DNA of 28,399 bases, taken from NCBI GenBank assembly GCA_002346425.1, contig DDZS01000059.1:39731-68129 (forward strand), written 5' to 3'. Below the pieces are notes generated by a model. It made no database searches, had not been told where the DNA came from, and worked only from the letters and a program-made list of their open reading frames with translations. Source of the stretch: Alphaproteobacteria bacterium UBA3002 (GTDB lineage: Bacteria; Pseudomonadota; Alphaproteobacteria; Rickettsiales; UBA3002). Of this stretch, positions 1-7,793 are shown one piece after another. Both the position numbers and the translations under genes were made by a program. How positions within the stretch are numbered: the first letter of the stretch is position 1; every line of letters begins with the position of its first letter.

Positions 1-1696
1 CTAACCCCGTCCCGCCATATTTGCGGTTGGTGGTGCTGTCTGCCTGACGGAAGGCTTCGAAGATGGCCTCGTGTTGTGCTTTGGGGATGCCGATGCCGCT
101 ATCCGTGACGCTAATAGCAATGCCGCATTTGTCATGCCGATCAAACCGTAACGCGACTTCTCCCTGCGCAGTGAATTTAAGCGCGTTGGACAGTAAGTTT
201 TTCAAGATCTGCTCAAGTCGTTTGGAATCGGTAAAAATCGCAGGCGGGCAATCGGCACTGATCTCTGTGCTGAACGTGATTTCTTTCTGATCTGCCAGGG
301 GCGCAAAGAGACGGCTTAAAGTATCCGACACCTGTTTCAGTGATGTGGTAGCCGGTTGGATTTCGATATGCCCCGCTTCAATTTTTGATAGATCGAGAAT
401 GTCGTTGATCAACTCAAGCAAATCATTGCCGGAAGAGTAAATGGTTGTCGCATATCCGACTTGCTCTTCGGTCAGATTCTCTTCGGGATTGTCAGATAAT
501 AATTTCGCTAGAATCAGTGTCGAGTTCAGCGGGGTGCGCAATTCGTGGCTCATATTGGCCAAAAAGTCGCTCTTATATTGGCTAGCCTGTTCTAACTCTT
601 TAGCGCGCTGCTGTAATTCTTCTTTTGCGCGCGATAGTTCATCGCGCTGGCTTTCCAATAACTGCGTTTGTTCTTCTAATTGCGAGTTCGTTTGCTCTAA
701 CTCGGCTTGTTGCAGTTCCAAACTCGATTGCGATTCTTGCAAGGCACGGCTTTGCTCTTCCAATTCTTCATTCGAGACGCGCAACTCTTCGCTTTGTGTT
801 TGCAACTCTTCCGATTGGCGCTGCGTTTCTTCCAGATAATTTTGCAGATTTACTCGGTAATTAGCGGAACGAATAGCAATACCAATTGCATCCGCAATCC
901 GATTGAGAAACTCCTGTACATTGCCATCGACTTTATGCATGAAACCCAGTTCCAATACGGCATTCACTCTGCCATCCGCGAGGGCGGGCATCACAATTAA
1001 ATGCCGCGGCTTGGTCTGGCCAAAGGCAGAGCCGACGGCCAGATAACCATCCGGAATATCGGTCAGATGGAAGGCTTTTTTATTCTTCATCGCCTGGGCA
1101 AGTAGACCGTCGGTAGCTGCAAACTGTTCTGGCGCGGCATCTTTCGGCACGCCAAAGGTTGCGATGCGCTCAAATCCGCCATTATTTTGCATATAAATCA
1201 CGGCTGCTTGCGCTTGAACATAGTCACAAATAAAGCTCAGAACATTATCGCCCAATTCGCGGAAATTTTGTTCGCCATTAATCTCTTCCGAAAGCTGCAC
1301 CTGTCCGCGTTGCAGCCATTCCTGATCACGCACGCGCAGTTTGTTGCGAATGAAAAAATAGCCGACTGCCGCCATCACCCACAAACTTACCAAGCCCATT
1401 CCGCGGTTGAGTTGCGCCATGCCAGGCTGCATCCCTTCCGCATCGGTAAAGAAATTGATGATGATAAACGCTGTCGCTAGCGCTGCCACCGCGATCGGAA
1501 CTATTGGTCGCCACACCAGCAATGCAAGCGTGAGCGGCACTAAATACACCACCCAAACCGCAACCCCTAATGGGGTAAGACTATCTGCGAGGAAGACCCC
1601 TAATAAACTCACACCGATGGCGGTATAGATTAGTGCCACGGTGAGTGGCGGAGAGGTAGTATCTTCGGATGTATGCATATGACTGCTGCGTTTCAT
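1..1696 (-). CDS. Membrane-anchored GAF/coiled-coil sensor histidine kinase (C-terminus cut by window edge)
   Basis: This gene was translated by hand on the minus strand from ATG 1696; 565 codons are visible and the frame is open at base 1. Four hydrophobic segments lie at about residues 18-37, 43-61, 65-83 and 100-117, so it is an inner-membrane protein. A GAF-like region follows at about 145-280, then a long Glu/Gln-rich heptad coiled coil at 284-376. The HisKA domain has the H-box FLANMSHELRTPL with phospho-acceptor His384. The ATPase domain shows the N-box LKNLLSNALKFT (Asn504), the G1 motif DSGIGIP at 532 and the start of G2 (GGTGL) at 561-565. Kinases with this GAF plus SEEL/NEEL coiled coil often continue into receiver domains, so it may be a hybrid kinase, but that part is outside the window. 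Its ligand is unknown. The ribosome binding site is weak, and ATG 1678 is an alternative start. Confidence 0.9.
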   Translation of the reverse strand, partial: MKRSSHMHTSEDTTSPPLTVALIYTAIGVSLLGVFLADSLTPLGVAVWVVYLVPLTLALLVWRPIVPIAVAALATAFIIINFFTDAEGMQPGMAQLNRGMGLVSLWVMAAVGYFFIRNKLRVRDQEWLQRGQVQLSEEINGEQNFRELGDNVLSFICDYVQAQAAVIYMQNNGGFERIATFGVPKDAAPEQFAATDGLLAQAMKNKKAFHLTDIPDGYLAVGSAFGQTKPRHLIVMPALADGRVNAVLELGFMHKVDGNVQEFLNRIADAIGIAIRSANYRVNLQNYLEETQRQSEELQTQSEELRVSNEELEEQSRALQESQSSLELQQAELEQTNSQLEEQTQLLESQRDELSRAKEELQQRAKELEQASQYKSDFLANMSHELRTPLNSTLILAKLLSDNPEENLTEEQVGYATTIYSSGNDLLELINDILDLSKIEAGHIEIQPATTSLKQVSDTLSRLFAPLADQKEITFSTEISADCPPAIFTDSKRLEQILKNLLSNALKFTAQGEVALRFDRHDKCGIAISVTDSGIGIPKAQHEAIFEAFRQADSTTNRKYGGTGL

Positions 1697-1890
1697 GCTG
1701 CGAATATGCTCTAAACTGACCCGAAATGTAAAACGAATTGGTTAAAAAAACGCCGCAAATCTCCAGTCAGATATCTGGCACGATTTCCTTATGGAGTATT
1801 TATGCGCAATCCCTTATCAAGGCTGCTTCTATTTTACATGCACGGCGTATTCCGTGTCGTTGAATCCCGAAGTTATAGCGTGAGCAGGCG
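1697..1890. other. Intergenic region upstream of the sensor kinase
   Basis: About 195 bases lie between the stop of the deformylase-like gene and the start of the kinase, both on the minus strand. It holds a 10-base perfect palindrome, CAGATATCTG at 1768-1777, about 70 bases upstream of the kinase start, which could be an operator. It also holds a weak 5-base-pair inverted repeat (CACGG/CCGTG) at 1841-1856 without a following T-run. I see no convincing gene or RNA here. Confidence 0.4.
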
Positions 1891-2430
1891 CTAATGGCGG
1901 CACCCTGCCCCATGCACATGTGGCGGATGCTCTTTCTGATATTTCTGCGTCTTCTTGATCAGCATGTCGCGCTTCATTTTGGAGAGGTAATCTAAAAAGG
2001 TCACCCCGCGCAAATAATCGACTTCATGCTGAATCACGCAGGCAAAATAACCTTCTGCCTCCAGCTCGGCAGGATTGCCATCATAATCAAGGTAACGCAG
2101 TTTGATGGCTTTCGGGCGCTGAATGGTCGCGGCAATTCCTGGAAAACAAATCGAGGCTTCTTCTTGTTCCTGCATTTCCTCCGATGCCCAGTAAATGTCC
2201 GGATTGATAAATGTATAGGGCGAGGATACCCCATCGGGATGCAAATCGACGATGGCGATCTGTTTCAATAGCCCAACCATATTGCCGCCCATGCCGACCG
2301 CTTGTTCATATTCCAACGTGTCAAACATCGCATCGATGGTGGCGCGCACCGTATCATCAACGGTTTCGACCGGTGTGGCTTGTTGCTTGAAGATCGGATT
2401 GGGAGCGTAGACTAATGATAAAACAGGCAT
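1891..2430 (-). CDS. Peptide deformylase-like protein with substituted catalytic motifs
   Basis: The 179-residue product has the overall fold signature of bacterial peptide deformylase, which removes formyl from nascent N-terminal Met. Its N-terminus (MPVLSLVYAPNPIF), motif order and length fit the family. All three active-site motifs have drifted. Motif I GxGLAAPQ reads AVGMGGNM (44-51), so the catalytic Gln is Met51. Motif II EGCLSxP reads EASICFP (91-97), putting Ser93 where the metal-ligand Cys belongs and a Cys two residues later. Motif III HExDH reads HEVDY (135-139), so the second ligand His is Tyr. The first His and the Glu remain. Normal metal-dependent deformylation is therefore doubtful. 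The tail is His-rich (HPPHVHGAGCRH). The start at 2430 is preceded by GAGGA, 10 bases after the rlmD stop, so the two genes are probably co-transcribed. An in-frame extension to 2550 would lie inside rlmD and is unlikely. Degenerate deformylase-like paralogues are known in some alphaproteobacteria. Confidence 0.88.
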   Translation of the reverse strand: MPVLSLVYAPNPIFKQQATPVETVDDTVRATIDAMFDTLEYEQAVGMGGNMVGLLKQIAIVDLHPDGVSSPYTFINPDIYWASEEMQEQEEASICFPGIAATIQRPKAIKLRYLDYDGNPAELEAEGYFACVIQHEVDYLRGVTFLDYLSKMKRDMLIKKTQKYQKEHPPHVHGAGCRH

Positions 2431-2440
2431 CAAACTTCCT

Positions 2441-3751
2441 CTAATGGCGGTGAAAAGCGGCGACCACTTCCAAATGGTGGCTCCAGGTAAATTGGTCAAT
2501 CGGGGTGACTTCGGTAAGCGTATAACCTGCGGCCAGCAACGCGCTCGCATCGCGTTTAAAGGTTGATGGATCGCAGGAGACCATCACCACCTGACGTATC
2601 TTACTCTTACCAATTTGCTTCACTTGCGGCAGAGCGCCATTGCGTGGCGGGTTAATGACCACGCCATCAAATGCGTTTAATTCTTCCGCACTAAGGGGGT
2701 CGGAAAATAAATCCCGCACGGTGGTTTGCATGCGCTCGTCTAACCCGTGACGCACGCAGGCATTATTCATCGCCGCGGCCATCTCGCTGACACCTTCATA
2801 GGCCGAAACGCGATTCGCGTGCTGTATCAGTGGGAAGCTATAGGTTCCGCAACCCGAATACAGATCGGCGATCATGTCGCGGTGTTGCAAATGTTTTACC
2901 ACTTGCGCCGTAATCGCTTCCTGCCCTGCTCGTGTGGCTTGCAAAAACGCGCCAGGCGGCAACATGACTTCAACATCGGCAAAAGTAATTGTCGCTTGAT
3001 CGGTATCGTATAACGTGACCGGGTCTTCGGCCTGCGGCACACGCCGCGAGACACGTTTGGGCTGCACTTGAATGGTCAAGCGCACTAAAGGGCTGGCTTC
3101 TGCAAAGGCGATCAGCGTTTCTTTGTCTTTCGTGCCAAGCGCAGCATTCAAGGTCAGCACCGCATCTATGCCATGCTCCAGCGCCGTCAGCCCGATAGAG
3201 GAGACCCGCCCCGGCTTTTTTAAACCACCCAGACAAGCCCGCCAATCGGGCAGCATTGCCGCCAAAGCAGGTTCGCTGACCGGGCATTCTTGCACATCAA
3301 TCAGACGATGGCTACCAGCCTCCATAAATCCAATCTGAATGCTATCTCTATGCGTGACCACCGTAAAAGTCACCCGGCGCCGGCTATGTGCGCCACTCTC
3401 CTGAAGCGGCTGGATGATAGAAGTATCTAGCCCTAGCCCTGCAATGAATTGCGTGAGCACGCTGTGTTTAAATTGCCGATAAAGATCAGTCTTCACATGC
3501 TGCAACTTACATCCGCCGCAGCGTCCGAAGTGCTGACAAGGTGGAGTTTGCCGCTCTGGTGATGGGGCAATAATCTGTTGCAGTCGGGCGCGCAGTTCAT
3601 GCTTCGTTTCGCGTGTGACGAGTGCCTGCACTTTGTCACCGGGACAGGTGAAGGGCACGTAAACCGGCTTTTCCTGCGCGGTTGCCACACCGTCAGCCAT
3701 CGCACCAAGACCGGTAATCTCTATTTCTAATGCCTGTGCTGGCCTGTTCAT
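2441..3751 (-). CDS. rlmD: 23S rRNA (uracil-5-)-methyltransferase, RlmD/RumA type
   Basis: This 436-residue protein belongs to the TrmA/RlmD family of SAM-dependent RNA m5U methyltransferases. A TRAM-like N-terminal domain spans about residues 5-58. The 4Fe-4S cluster ligands are Cys72, Cys78 and Cys81 in the CxHFGxCGGCxLQH pattern, with Cys156 as the fourth. The SAM-binding motif is DLYSGCGTYSFPL (296-308), followed by the NPPRNG motif (368-372) and the catalytic nucleophile Cys393 in VSCDPSTF. The iron-sulfur cluster and these motifs point to RlmD or RlmC (23S rRNA U1939 or U747) rather than TrmA; which uridine is modified cannot be read from the sequence. The start at 3751 is preceded by AAGGAT at suitable spacing. 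The gene leads a two-gene unit with the deformylase-like gene and diverges from a YhiN-family flavoprotein gene. Confidence 0.9.
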   Translation of the reverse strand: MNRPAQALEIEITGLGAMADGVATAQEKPVYVPFTCPGDKVQALVTRETKHELRARLQQIIAPSPERQTPPCQHFGRCGGCKLQHVKTDLYRQFKHSVLTQFIAGLGLDTSIIQPLQESGAHSRRRVTFTVVTHRDSIQIGFMEAGSHRLIDVQECPVSEPALAAMLPDWRACLGGLKKPGRVSSIGLTALEHGIDAVLTLNAALGTKDKETLIAFAEASPLVRLTIQVQPKRVSRRVPQAEDPVTLYDTDQATITFADVEVMLPPGAFLQATRAGQEAITAQVVKHLQHRDMIADLYSGCGTYSFPLIQHANRVSAYEGVSEMAAAMNNACVRHGLDERMQTTVRDLFSDPLSAEELNAFDGVVINPPRNGALPQVKQIGKSKIRQVVMVSCDPSTFKRDASALLAAGYTLTEVTPIDQFTWSHHLEVVAAFHRH

Positions 3752-3775
3752 TCGATATCCTTACAGCTTCGCTGA

Positions 3776-3804
3776 TTGTTTCCCCGCTTATAGTTCTTTA
3801 TAAC
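3776..3804 (+). promoter_or_regulatory. Putative sigma70-like promoter for the YhiN-family flavoprotein gene
   Basis: TTGTTT (3776-3781) and TATAAC (3799-3804) are separated by exactly 17 bases, leaving a leader of about 25 bases before the ATG at 3835. It overlaps the minus-strand promoter candidate for rlmD. This is pattern matching only. Confidence 0.45.
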
Positions 3805-3814
3805 GGCACGGCAA
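3787..3814 (-). promoter_or_regulatory. Putative sigma70-like promoter for the rlmD unit
   Basis: On the minus strand TTGCCG (3814-3809) and TATAAG (3792-3787) are separated by 16 bases and sit about 40-60 bases before the rlmD start. They interleave with the forward promoter of the divergent gene, so the two directions would compete for polymerase. This is pattern matching only. Confidence 0.4.
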
Positions 3815-3834
3815 CCTTTAACCACTGAGACCCT

Positions 3835-5010
3835 ATGCAGTATGACGTCATCATTATCGGAGCCGGCGCCGCTGGGTTAATGTGCGCCATCGAAGCAGGC
3901 AAACGTGGCCGCCGCGTTTTGTTACTCGATAAGGCCGCTGCGGTGGGCGAAAAAATCCGTATCTCGGGCGGTGGACGCTGTAATTTTACTAATATTCATA
4001 CCACACCCGCCAATTACCTGTCGCAAAACCCGCATTTCTGCATCTCGGCGTTACGGCGCTACACCCCGGCGCATTTTATCGCATTGGTAGAAAAACATAG
4101 GATTGCCTATCATGAGAAAACATTGGGGCAGCTTTTTTGCGATGGATCATCGAAGCAAATCATCGCCATGCTGCTTTCGGAATGCGAAGCGGCGGGTGTC
4201 GGGATTCGCCTGCGCACAGACATTATAGCCGTCTCTAAAACGGAAAGCGGATTTGCAGTGACGTTACAGGGCGACACCGTGCAGGCCACATCATTAGTTA
4301 TCGCCACCGGCGGGCCATCGATTCCTAAAATGGGTGCGACCGGCTGGGGCTATGACATCGCTCGCCAATTCGGACTCGCTGTGATTCCGCCGCGCGCCGC
4401 ATTGGTACCTTTCACCTTAGCGGATGAGCTATTGCAGTATCTGCGTCCCCTATCCGGCATCGCGGTCGATGCCATCGTTCGTTGCCATGACACGTCGTTT
4501 CGTGAGGGCATGCTATTCACCCATCGCGGCTTAAGCGGGCCTTCCATCCTCCAGCTCTCATCTTATTGGCAGGAGGGCGAACCGATCCAACTCAATCTCT
4601 TGCCCGAATTGCATGTGTTGCCCCTTTTAAAAACCGCTCGCGATCAGACACCGAAACTCGAAATTGCGACGATTCTTTCCAAACACCTGCCCAAAAAGCT
4701 AGTGCAGACCCTATGTGAGATGGGAACGTATCAGGGTCGCATCGGTGAATGTGGGAATGCCACGATGGAGCGCCTCTCCAAGCACGTGCATGCGTGGTCC
4801 ATTGTGCCGAATGGCACCGAAGGCTATCGCACCGCTGAAGTGACCCTTGGCGGGGTGGATACGCAGGCACTATCCTCAAAAACCTTTGAGGCGACTACCG
4901 TACCCGGCTTGTATTTTATTGGCGAAGTGGTCGACGTCACCGGCCATTTGGGCGGGTTTAACTTTCAATGGGCCTGGGCTTCCGGCTTCGCCGCCGGGCA
5001 GGCCGTTTGA
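3835..5010 (+). CDS. HI0933/YhiN (BaiN) family FAD-dependent flavoprotein
   Basis: The 391-residue protein opens with a Rossmann FAD-binding motif (VIIIGAGAAGLMCAIEAG), followed by the family-diagnostic GEKIRISGGGRCNFTN stretch. It ends with the conserved FIGEVVDVTGHLGGFNFQWAWASG-type segment that completes the FAD site. Length and both signatures match the HI0933 family over its whole span. The family has carried the BaiN name by similarity. From memory, E. coli YhiN was more recently reported as a 23S rRNA dihydrouridine synthase (RdsA). That would fit its position next to rlmD, but the assignment here is inference. The ATG at 3835 follows a recognisable promoter and has only a weak upstream GAGA. 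No signal peptide is visible, so it should be cytoplasmic. Confidence 0.88.
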   Translation: MQYDVIIIGAGAAGLMCAIEAGKRGRRVLLLDKAAAVGEKIRISGGGRCNFTNIHTTPANYLSQNPHFCISALRRYTPAHFIALVEKHRIAYHEKTLGQLFCDGSSKQIIAMLLSECEAAGVGIRLRTDIIAVSKTESGFAVTLQGDTVQATSLVIATGGPSIPKMGATGWGYDIARQFGLAVIPPRAALVPFTLADELLQYLRPLSGIAVDAIVRCHDTSFREGMLFTHRGLSGPSILQLSSYWQEGEPIQLNLLPELHVLPLLKTARDQTPKLEIATILSKHLPKKLVQTLCEMGTYQGRIGECGNATMERLSKHVHAWSIVPNGTEGYRTAEVTLGGVDTQALSSKTFEATTVPGLYFIGEVVDVTGHLGGFNFQWAWASGFAAGQAV

Positions 5011-5057
5011 AAAATAATCTGCTCTATTTTCTTTAAGAATCCCGGTTTCGCATTATT

Positions 5058-5072
5058 CTATTTTAAAAATAG
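5058..5072. repeat. AT-rich palindrome upstream of psd
   Basis: CTATTTT and AAAATAG flank a single central A, giving a perfect 7-base-pair inverted repeat in the 127-base gap before psd, about 65 bases upstream of the ATG. It could be an operator or part of a promoter; it is too AT-rich and short to act as a terminator on its own. Confidence 0.35.
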
Positions 5073-5137
5073 CACTATTCAGACTATCCTCGGTTTCTTT
5101 GACCCATAGATGTCATTGCAAAAGAAAGGCTATCACT

Positions 5138-5848
5138 ATGCATTTATTGCATACGATCAAAAACGTTATGCTCGTGCCCATCCACCCGAAGGGCAAGCCA
5201 TTCATTGCCATCGCAGCGGTGGTCGCATTACTATTGTTTTTTGTCTCAGGCTACGCCGGTCTGGCAGGATTGGTGATTTTAGCATTTGTGACCTATTTTT
5301 TCCGCAACCCGGATCGCATGGTGCCACAAGGCGATGGATTTGTGCTGGCGACAGGCGATGGTGTAGTCAGCCATGTGTCCCAATCAACGCTGCCAAAAGA
5401 ATTAGAGGCGGATGAAACGCTTTATCATAAGATTTCTATTTTTCTGAATGTCTTCAACGTGCATGTCAACCGCGTGCCTGCCAGCGGGACGATTGAAAAA
5501 CACATCTATATACCCGGAAAATTTTTGAATGCCGAACTCGATAAAGCGAGTGAAGACAATGAGCGCACGGTCAGCCTGATGAGAACGCCACAGGGGCAAC
5601 CTATCGGATTTGCGCAGATAGCGGGCTTTGTCGCGCGTCGCATTATTCATGATTTATTTCCGCAGCAGCAGGTTGAGCAAGGCGCACGCTACGGCATCAT
5701 TCGCTTCGGTAGCCGCTGCGATATCTACATTCCACTGCATTACCAGTTAATGGTAGAGGTGGGGAGTATCTGTATGGGTGGCGAAACCATGCTAGCTATC
5801 GATCCTGCGGTTTTTCGCGCTGACACCTTAACCTGGAAGACCGTCTGA
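5138..5848 (+). CDS. psd: Phosphatidylserine decarboxylase proenzyme
   Basis: This 236-residue protein decarboxylates phosphatidylserine to phosphatidylethanolamine at the inner membrane. It is the short PSD type common in alphaproteobacteria. The N-terminal membrane segment lies at about 21-55, followed by FFRNPDR. The conserved NVFNVHVNR (105-112) contains the catalytic His109. Self-cleavage is expected in RFGSRCD between Gly191 and Ser192, producing the pyruvoyl alpha subunit of about 45 residues. ATG 5138 is chosen because AAAGG lies 8 bases upstream; an in-frame TTG at 5099 would add a charged extension with no binding site. The stop overlaps the pssA start (TGATG), so the pair is translationally coupled. 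Confidence 0.93.
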   Translation: MHLLHTIKNVMLVPIHPKGKPFIAIAAVVALLLFFVSGYAGLAGLVILAFVTYFFRNPDRMVPQGDGFVLATGDGVVSHVSQSTLPKELEADETLYHKISIFLNVFNVHVNRVPASGTIEKHIYIPGKFLNAELDKASEDNERTVSLMRTPQGQPIGFAQIAGFVARRIIHDLFPQQQVEQGARYGIIRFGSRCDIYIPLHYQLMVEVGSICMGGETMLAIDPAVFRADTLTWKTV

Positions 5849-6570
5849 TGATCAAACCGCTTATTAACTTTATTCCGAACGCCGTCACCCTGACTTCGAT
5901 GTGTTTGGGGTTAACCGCGCTACGTTTGAGTTATATTCGCGAAGATATTTATTACTCGCTCGTATTATTGCTTATTGCCGCCATTCTTGATGGGGTCGAT
6001 GGCAAAATTGCTCGCAAACTAAAGGTAGAAAGCCCCACAGGCGCACAATTAGATTCACTCGCGGATTTTCTGAATTTTTGTGTGACGCCCGCCTTAATGG
6101 CGTATGAATGGCATCTGAAAGAGCTCTATTTTTTCGGCTGGTTGGCCACCTTGCTATTTCTCGTAGGCGGTGCGTATCGCTTGGCACGTTTCAATGTCAT
6201 GTATTCCAAAGGCATCGAGAATATTTCTTCCAATTATTTTATCGGGGTGCCGACCCCGGCCGGGGCTGTGCTGCTATTCTTACCCATTGTTCTAGAATTG
6301 AAAGACTATATTGATACCACGTCTTCTATCTATACCTCGCTTTATATGACCTTCCTGTCATTCCTGATGATCAGTCATATTAAAACGCCCTCGAACCGAT
6401 TGTTATTCATCACACGTCGCTATATTCCCATTGCTATACCCCTGCTAGGGTGTGTGATCGCTGGGTTTTTCTATGCGCCGCTTGATATGTATTTAGGCGG
6501 GGTGGCCATTTATCTCACAGTCACCTTTTATCTATTCTGTAAAGATGACCTGTACCGCAAGAAATCCTAA
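5848..6570 (+). CDS. pssA: CDP-diacylglycerol-serine O-phosphatidyltransferase
   Basis: The 240-residue integral membrane protein makes phosphatidylserine from CDP-diacylglycerol and serine, supplying the substrate of the decarboxylase encoded just upstream. The CDP-alcohol phosphotransferase signature is complete: Asp51-Gly52, Ala55-Arg56, Gly65, Asp69 and Asp73 in the order DGxxAR(x8)GxxxDxxxD. Several hydrophobic segments follow, including two closely spaced ones near the C-terminus. Its ATG overlaps the psd stop by one base. The carotenoid gene crtY begins 62 bases downstream without an obvious terminator, so read-through into the carotenoid block is possible. Confidence 0.93.
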   Translation: MIKPLINFIPNAVTLTSMCLGLTALRLSYIREDIYYSLVLLLIAAILDGVDGKIARKLKVESPTGAQLDSLADFLNFCVTPALMAYEWHLKELYFFGWLATLLFLVGGAYRLARFNVMYSKGIENISSNYFIGVPTPAGAVLLFLPIVLELKDYIDTTSSIYTSLYMTFLSFLMISHIKTPSNRLLFITRRYIPIAIPLLGCVIAGFFYAPLDMYLGGVAIYLTVTFYLFCKDDLYRKKS

Positions 6571-6632
6571 GCTCGTCGCACGCGCTATTTTCCATTAGCC
6601 GCCTATAGCATATCGGTATACACCTAGGTCTC

Positions 6633-7793
6633 ATGACTCAGGATGCGGATATTATTATCGCCGGGGCCGGGCTGGCAGGCTTGTTACTCGCCGCAGCGCT
6701 GCGCGAACGCCATCCACACCTTTCCTTGTTACTAATCGAGCCAGATGAGCCAGGTGGCAACCATACCTGGTGTTTTCATGAAGGTGATGTCAGCGCCTCC
6801 CAATTCGCGATGCTAAAGCCTATGCTGGCCGCATCCTGGCCAGGTTATGACGTTATATTTCCCGATCATCATCGGCACCTTTCTTCTGCCTATCATTGCT
6901 TAACTGCTGAAACGATGCGGCACGCATTGCTGCCCAGCTTAGAGAGCTGCCTACGGCGCGGTCATGTTACAGCGGTGAATGCGCGCAGCGTTACCCTTCA
7001 TACCGGAGCGACGCTAAGCGCGACACAGCTATTCGATGCGCGCGGCTGGCAGGCAACAGACATGGTTGTGGCCTGGCAAATCTTCACCGGCATTGAAGTA
7101 GAGACCACCGAGCCGCACGGATTAACACAACCGATTATTATGGACGCGACCGTCCCGCAATGTGGAGGGTATCGCTTCTTTTATTCGCTGCCGCTGAGTC
7201 CAACACGTCTGTTGATCGAAGATACGCGCTATGTAGAAACGCCGCATTTTGATATGGATGCGATGATTCGCGAATGTGAAGCATATGCAGACAGCAAAGG
7301 CTGGCAGATTGCTACTATCATCCGTAGCGAAAAAGGCGCATTACCTTTAGTGCTGGATGGCCAATTGCCGGAAACGCAATCGAATGCAATACCATTGGGG
7401 ATGCGTGCTGGTCTATTTCACCCCGTGACTGGGTATTCTTTGCCCGATACCATGCGGATGATCGAACAGATCGTTACCGCGCCGGATCTGTTGAAGCCCT
7501 CCTTGCCACGCAGCATGACGACTTATCGGCAGCACCGCTGGCAAGGCCATTGGTTTTACCGTCTGTTGAACCGGCTGCTTTTCCTCGCTGGCGCGCCGGA
7601 TATGCGCTGGAAAATATTGTCGCGCTTCTATACATTGCCGGAAAGCCTGATTGCGCGGTTTTATGCGGGAAACAACACCCCGTTTGACATGCTGCGGATT
7701 CTGGCCGGCAAACCGCCTGTTCCGGTGATGGGTGCGCTGCGAAGCCTGCCGCCGTCAGCCGCCGGGCAATTGAAAGGAACACAGCCATCGTGA
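6633..7793 (+). CDS. crtY: Lycopene beta-cyclase
   Basis: This 386-residue flavoprotein of the bacterial CrtY family cyclises both ends of lycopene to give beta-carotene. An N-terminal dinucleotide-binding motif (GAGLAG at 11-16) is followed by GGNHTWCFH. The family motif SLPLSPTRLLIEDTRY contains the acidic residues linked to cyclisation, and GLFHPVTGYSLPDTMR marks the C-terminal FAD contact. Length is normal for the family. The ATG at 6633 has only a short AGG upstream. It heads the crtY-crtI-crtB run, and its TGA overlaps the GTG start of crtI. Confidence 0.93.
   Translation: MTQDADIIIAGAGLAGLLLAAALRERHPHLSLLLIEPDEPGGNHTWCFHEGDVSASQFAMLKPMLAASWPGYDVIFPDHHRHLSSAYHCLTAETMRHALLPSLESCLRRGHVTAVNARSVTLHTGATLSATQLFDARGWQATDMVVAWQIFTGIEVETTEPHGLTQPIIMDATVPQCGGYRFFYSLPLSPTRLLIEDTRYVETPHFDMDAMIRECEAYADSKGWQIATIIRSEKGALPLVLDGQLPETQSNAIPLGMRAGLFHPVTGYSLPDTMRMIEQIVTAPDLLKPSLPRSMTTYRQHRWQGHWFYRLLNRLLFLAGAPDMRWKILSRFYTLPESLIARFYAGNNTPFDMLRILAGKPPVPVMGALRSLPPSAAGQLKGTQPS

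Noticed and set aside
590..840. TTC/TCT-rich tract that looks like a DNA repeat
   Set aside because: It is the coding sequence for the Glu/Gln-rich coiled coil of the kinase on the minus strand, with no exact tandem unit.
1841..1856. Inverted repeat CACGG/CCGTG as a terminator for the rlmD unit
   Set aside because: The stem is only five base pairs and no T-run follows on the minus strand.
1791..1883. A 30-codon forward ORF in the gap between the deformylase-like gene and the kinase
   Set aside because: It has no ribosome binding site, an unremarkable composition and no recognisable motif; chance is sufficient.
2431..2550. N-terminal extension of the deformylase-like gene into rlmD
   Set aside because: The shorter start at 2430 has a good ribosome binding site and gives the normal deformylase N-terminus.
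6600..6632. TATACA at 6617 as a crtY promoter element
   Set aside because: It would leave only about four bases of leader and has no matching -35 element.
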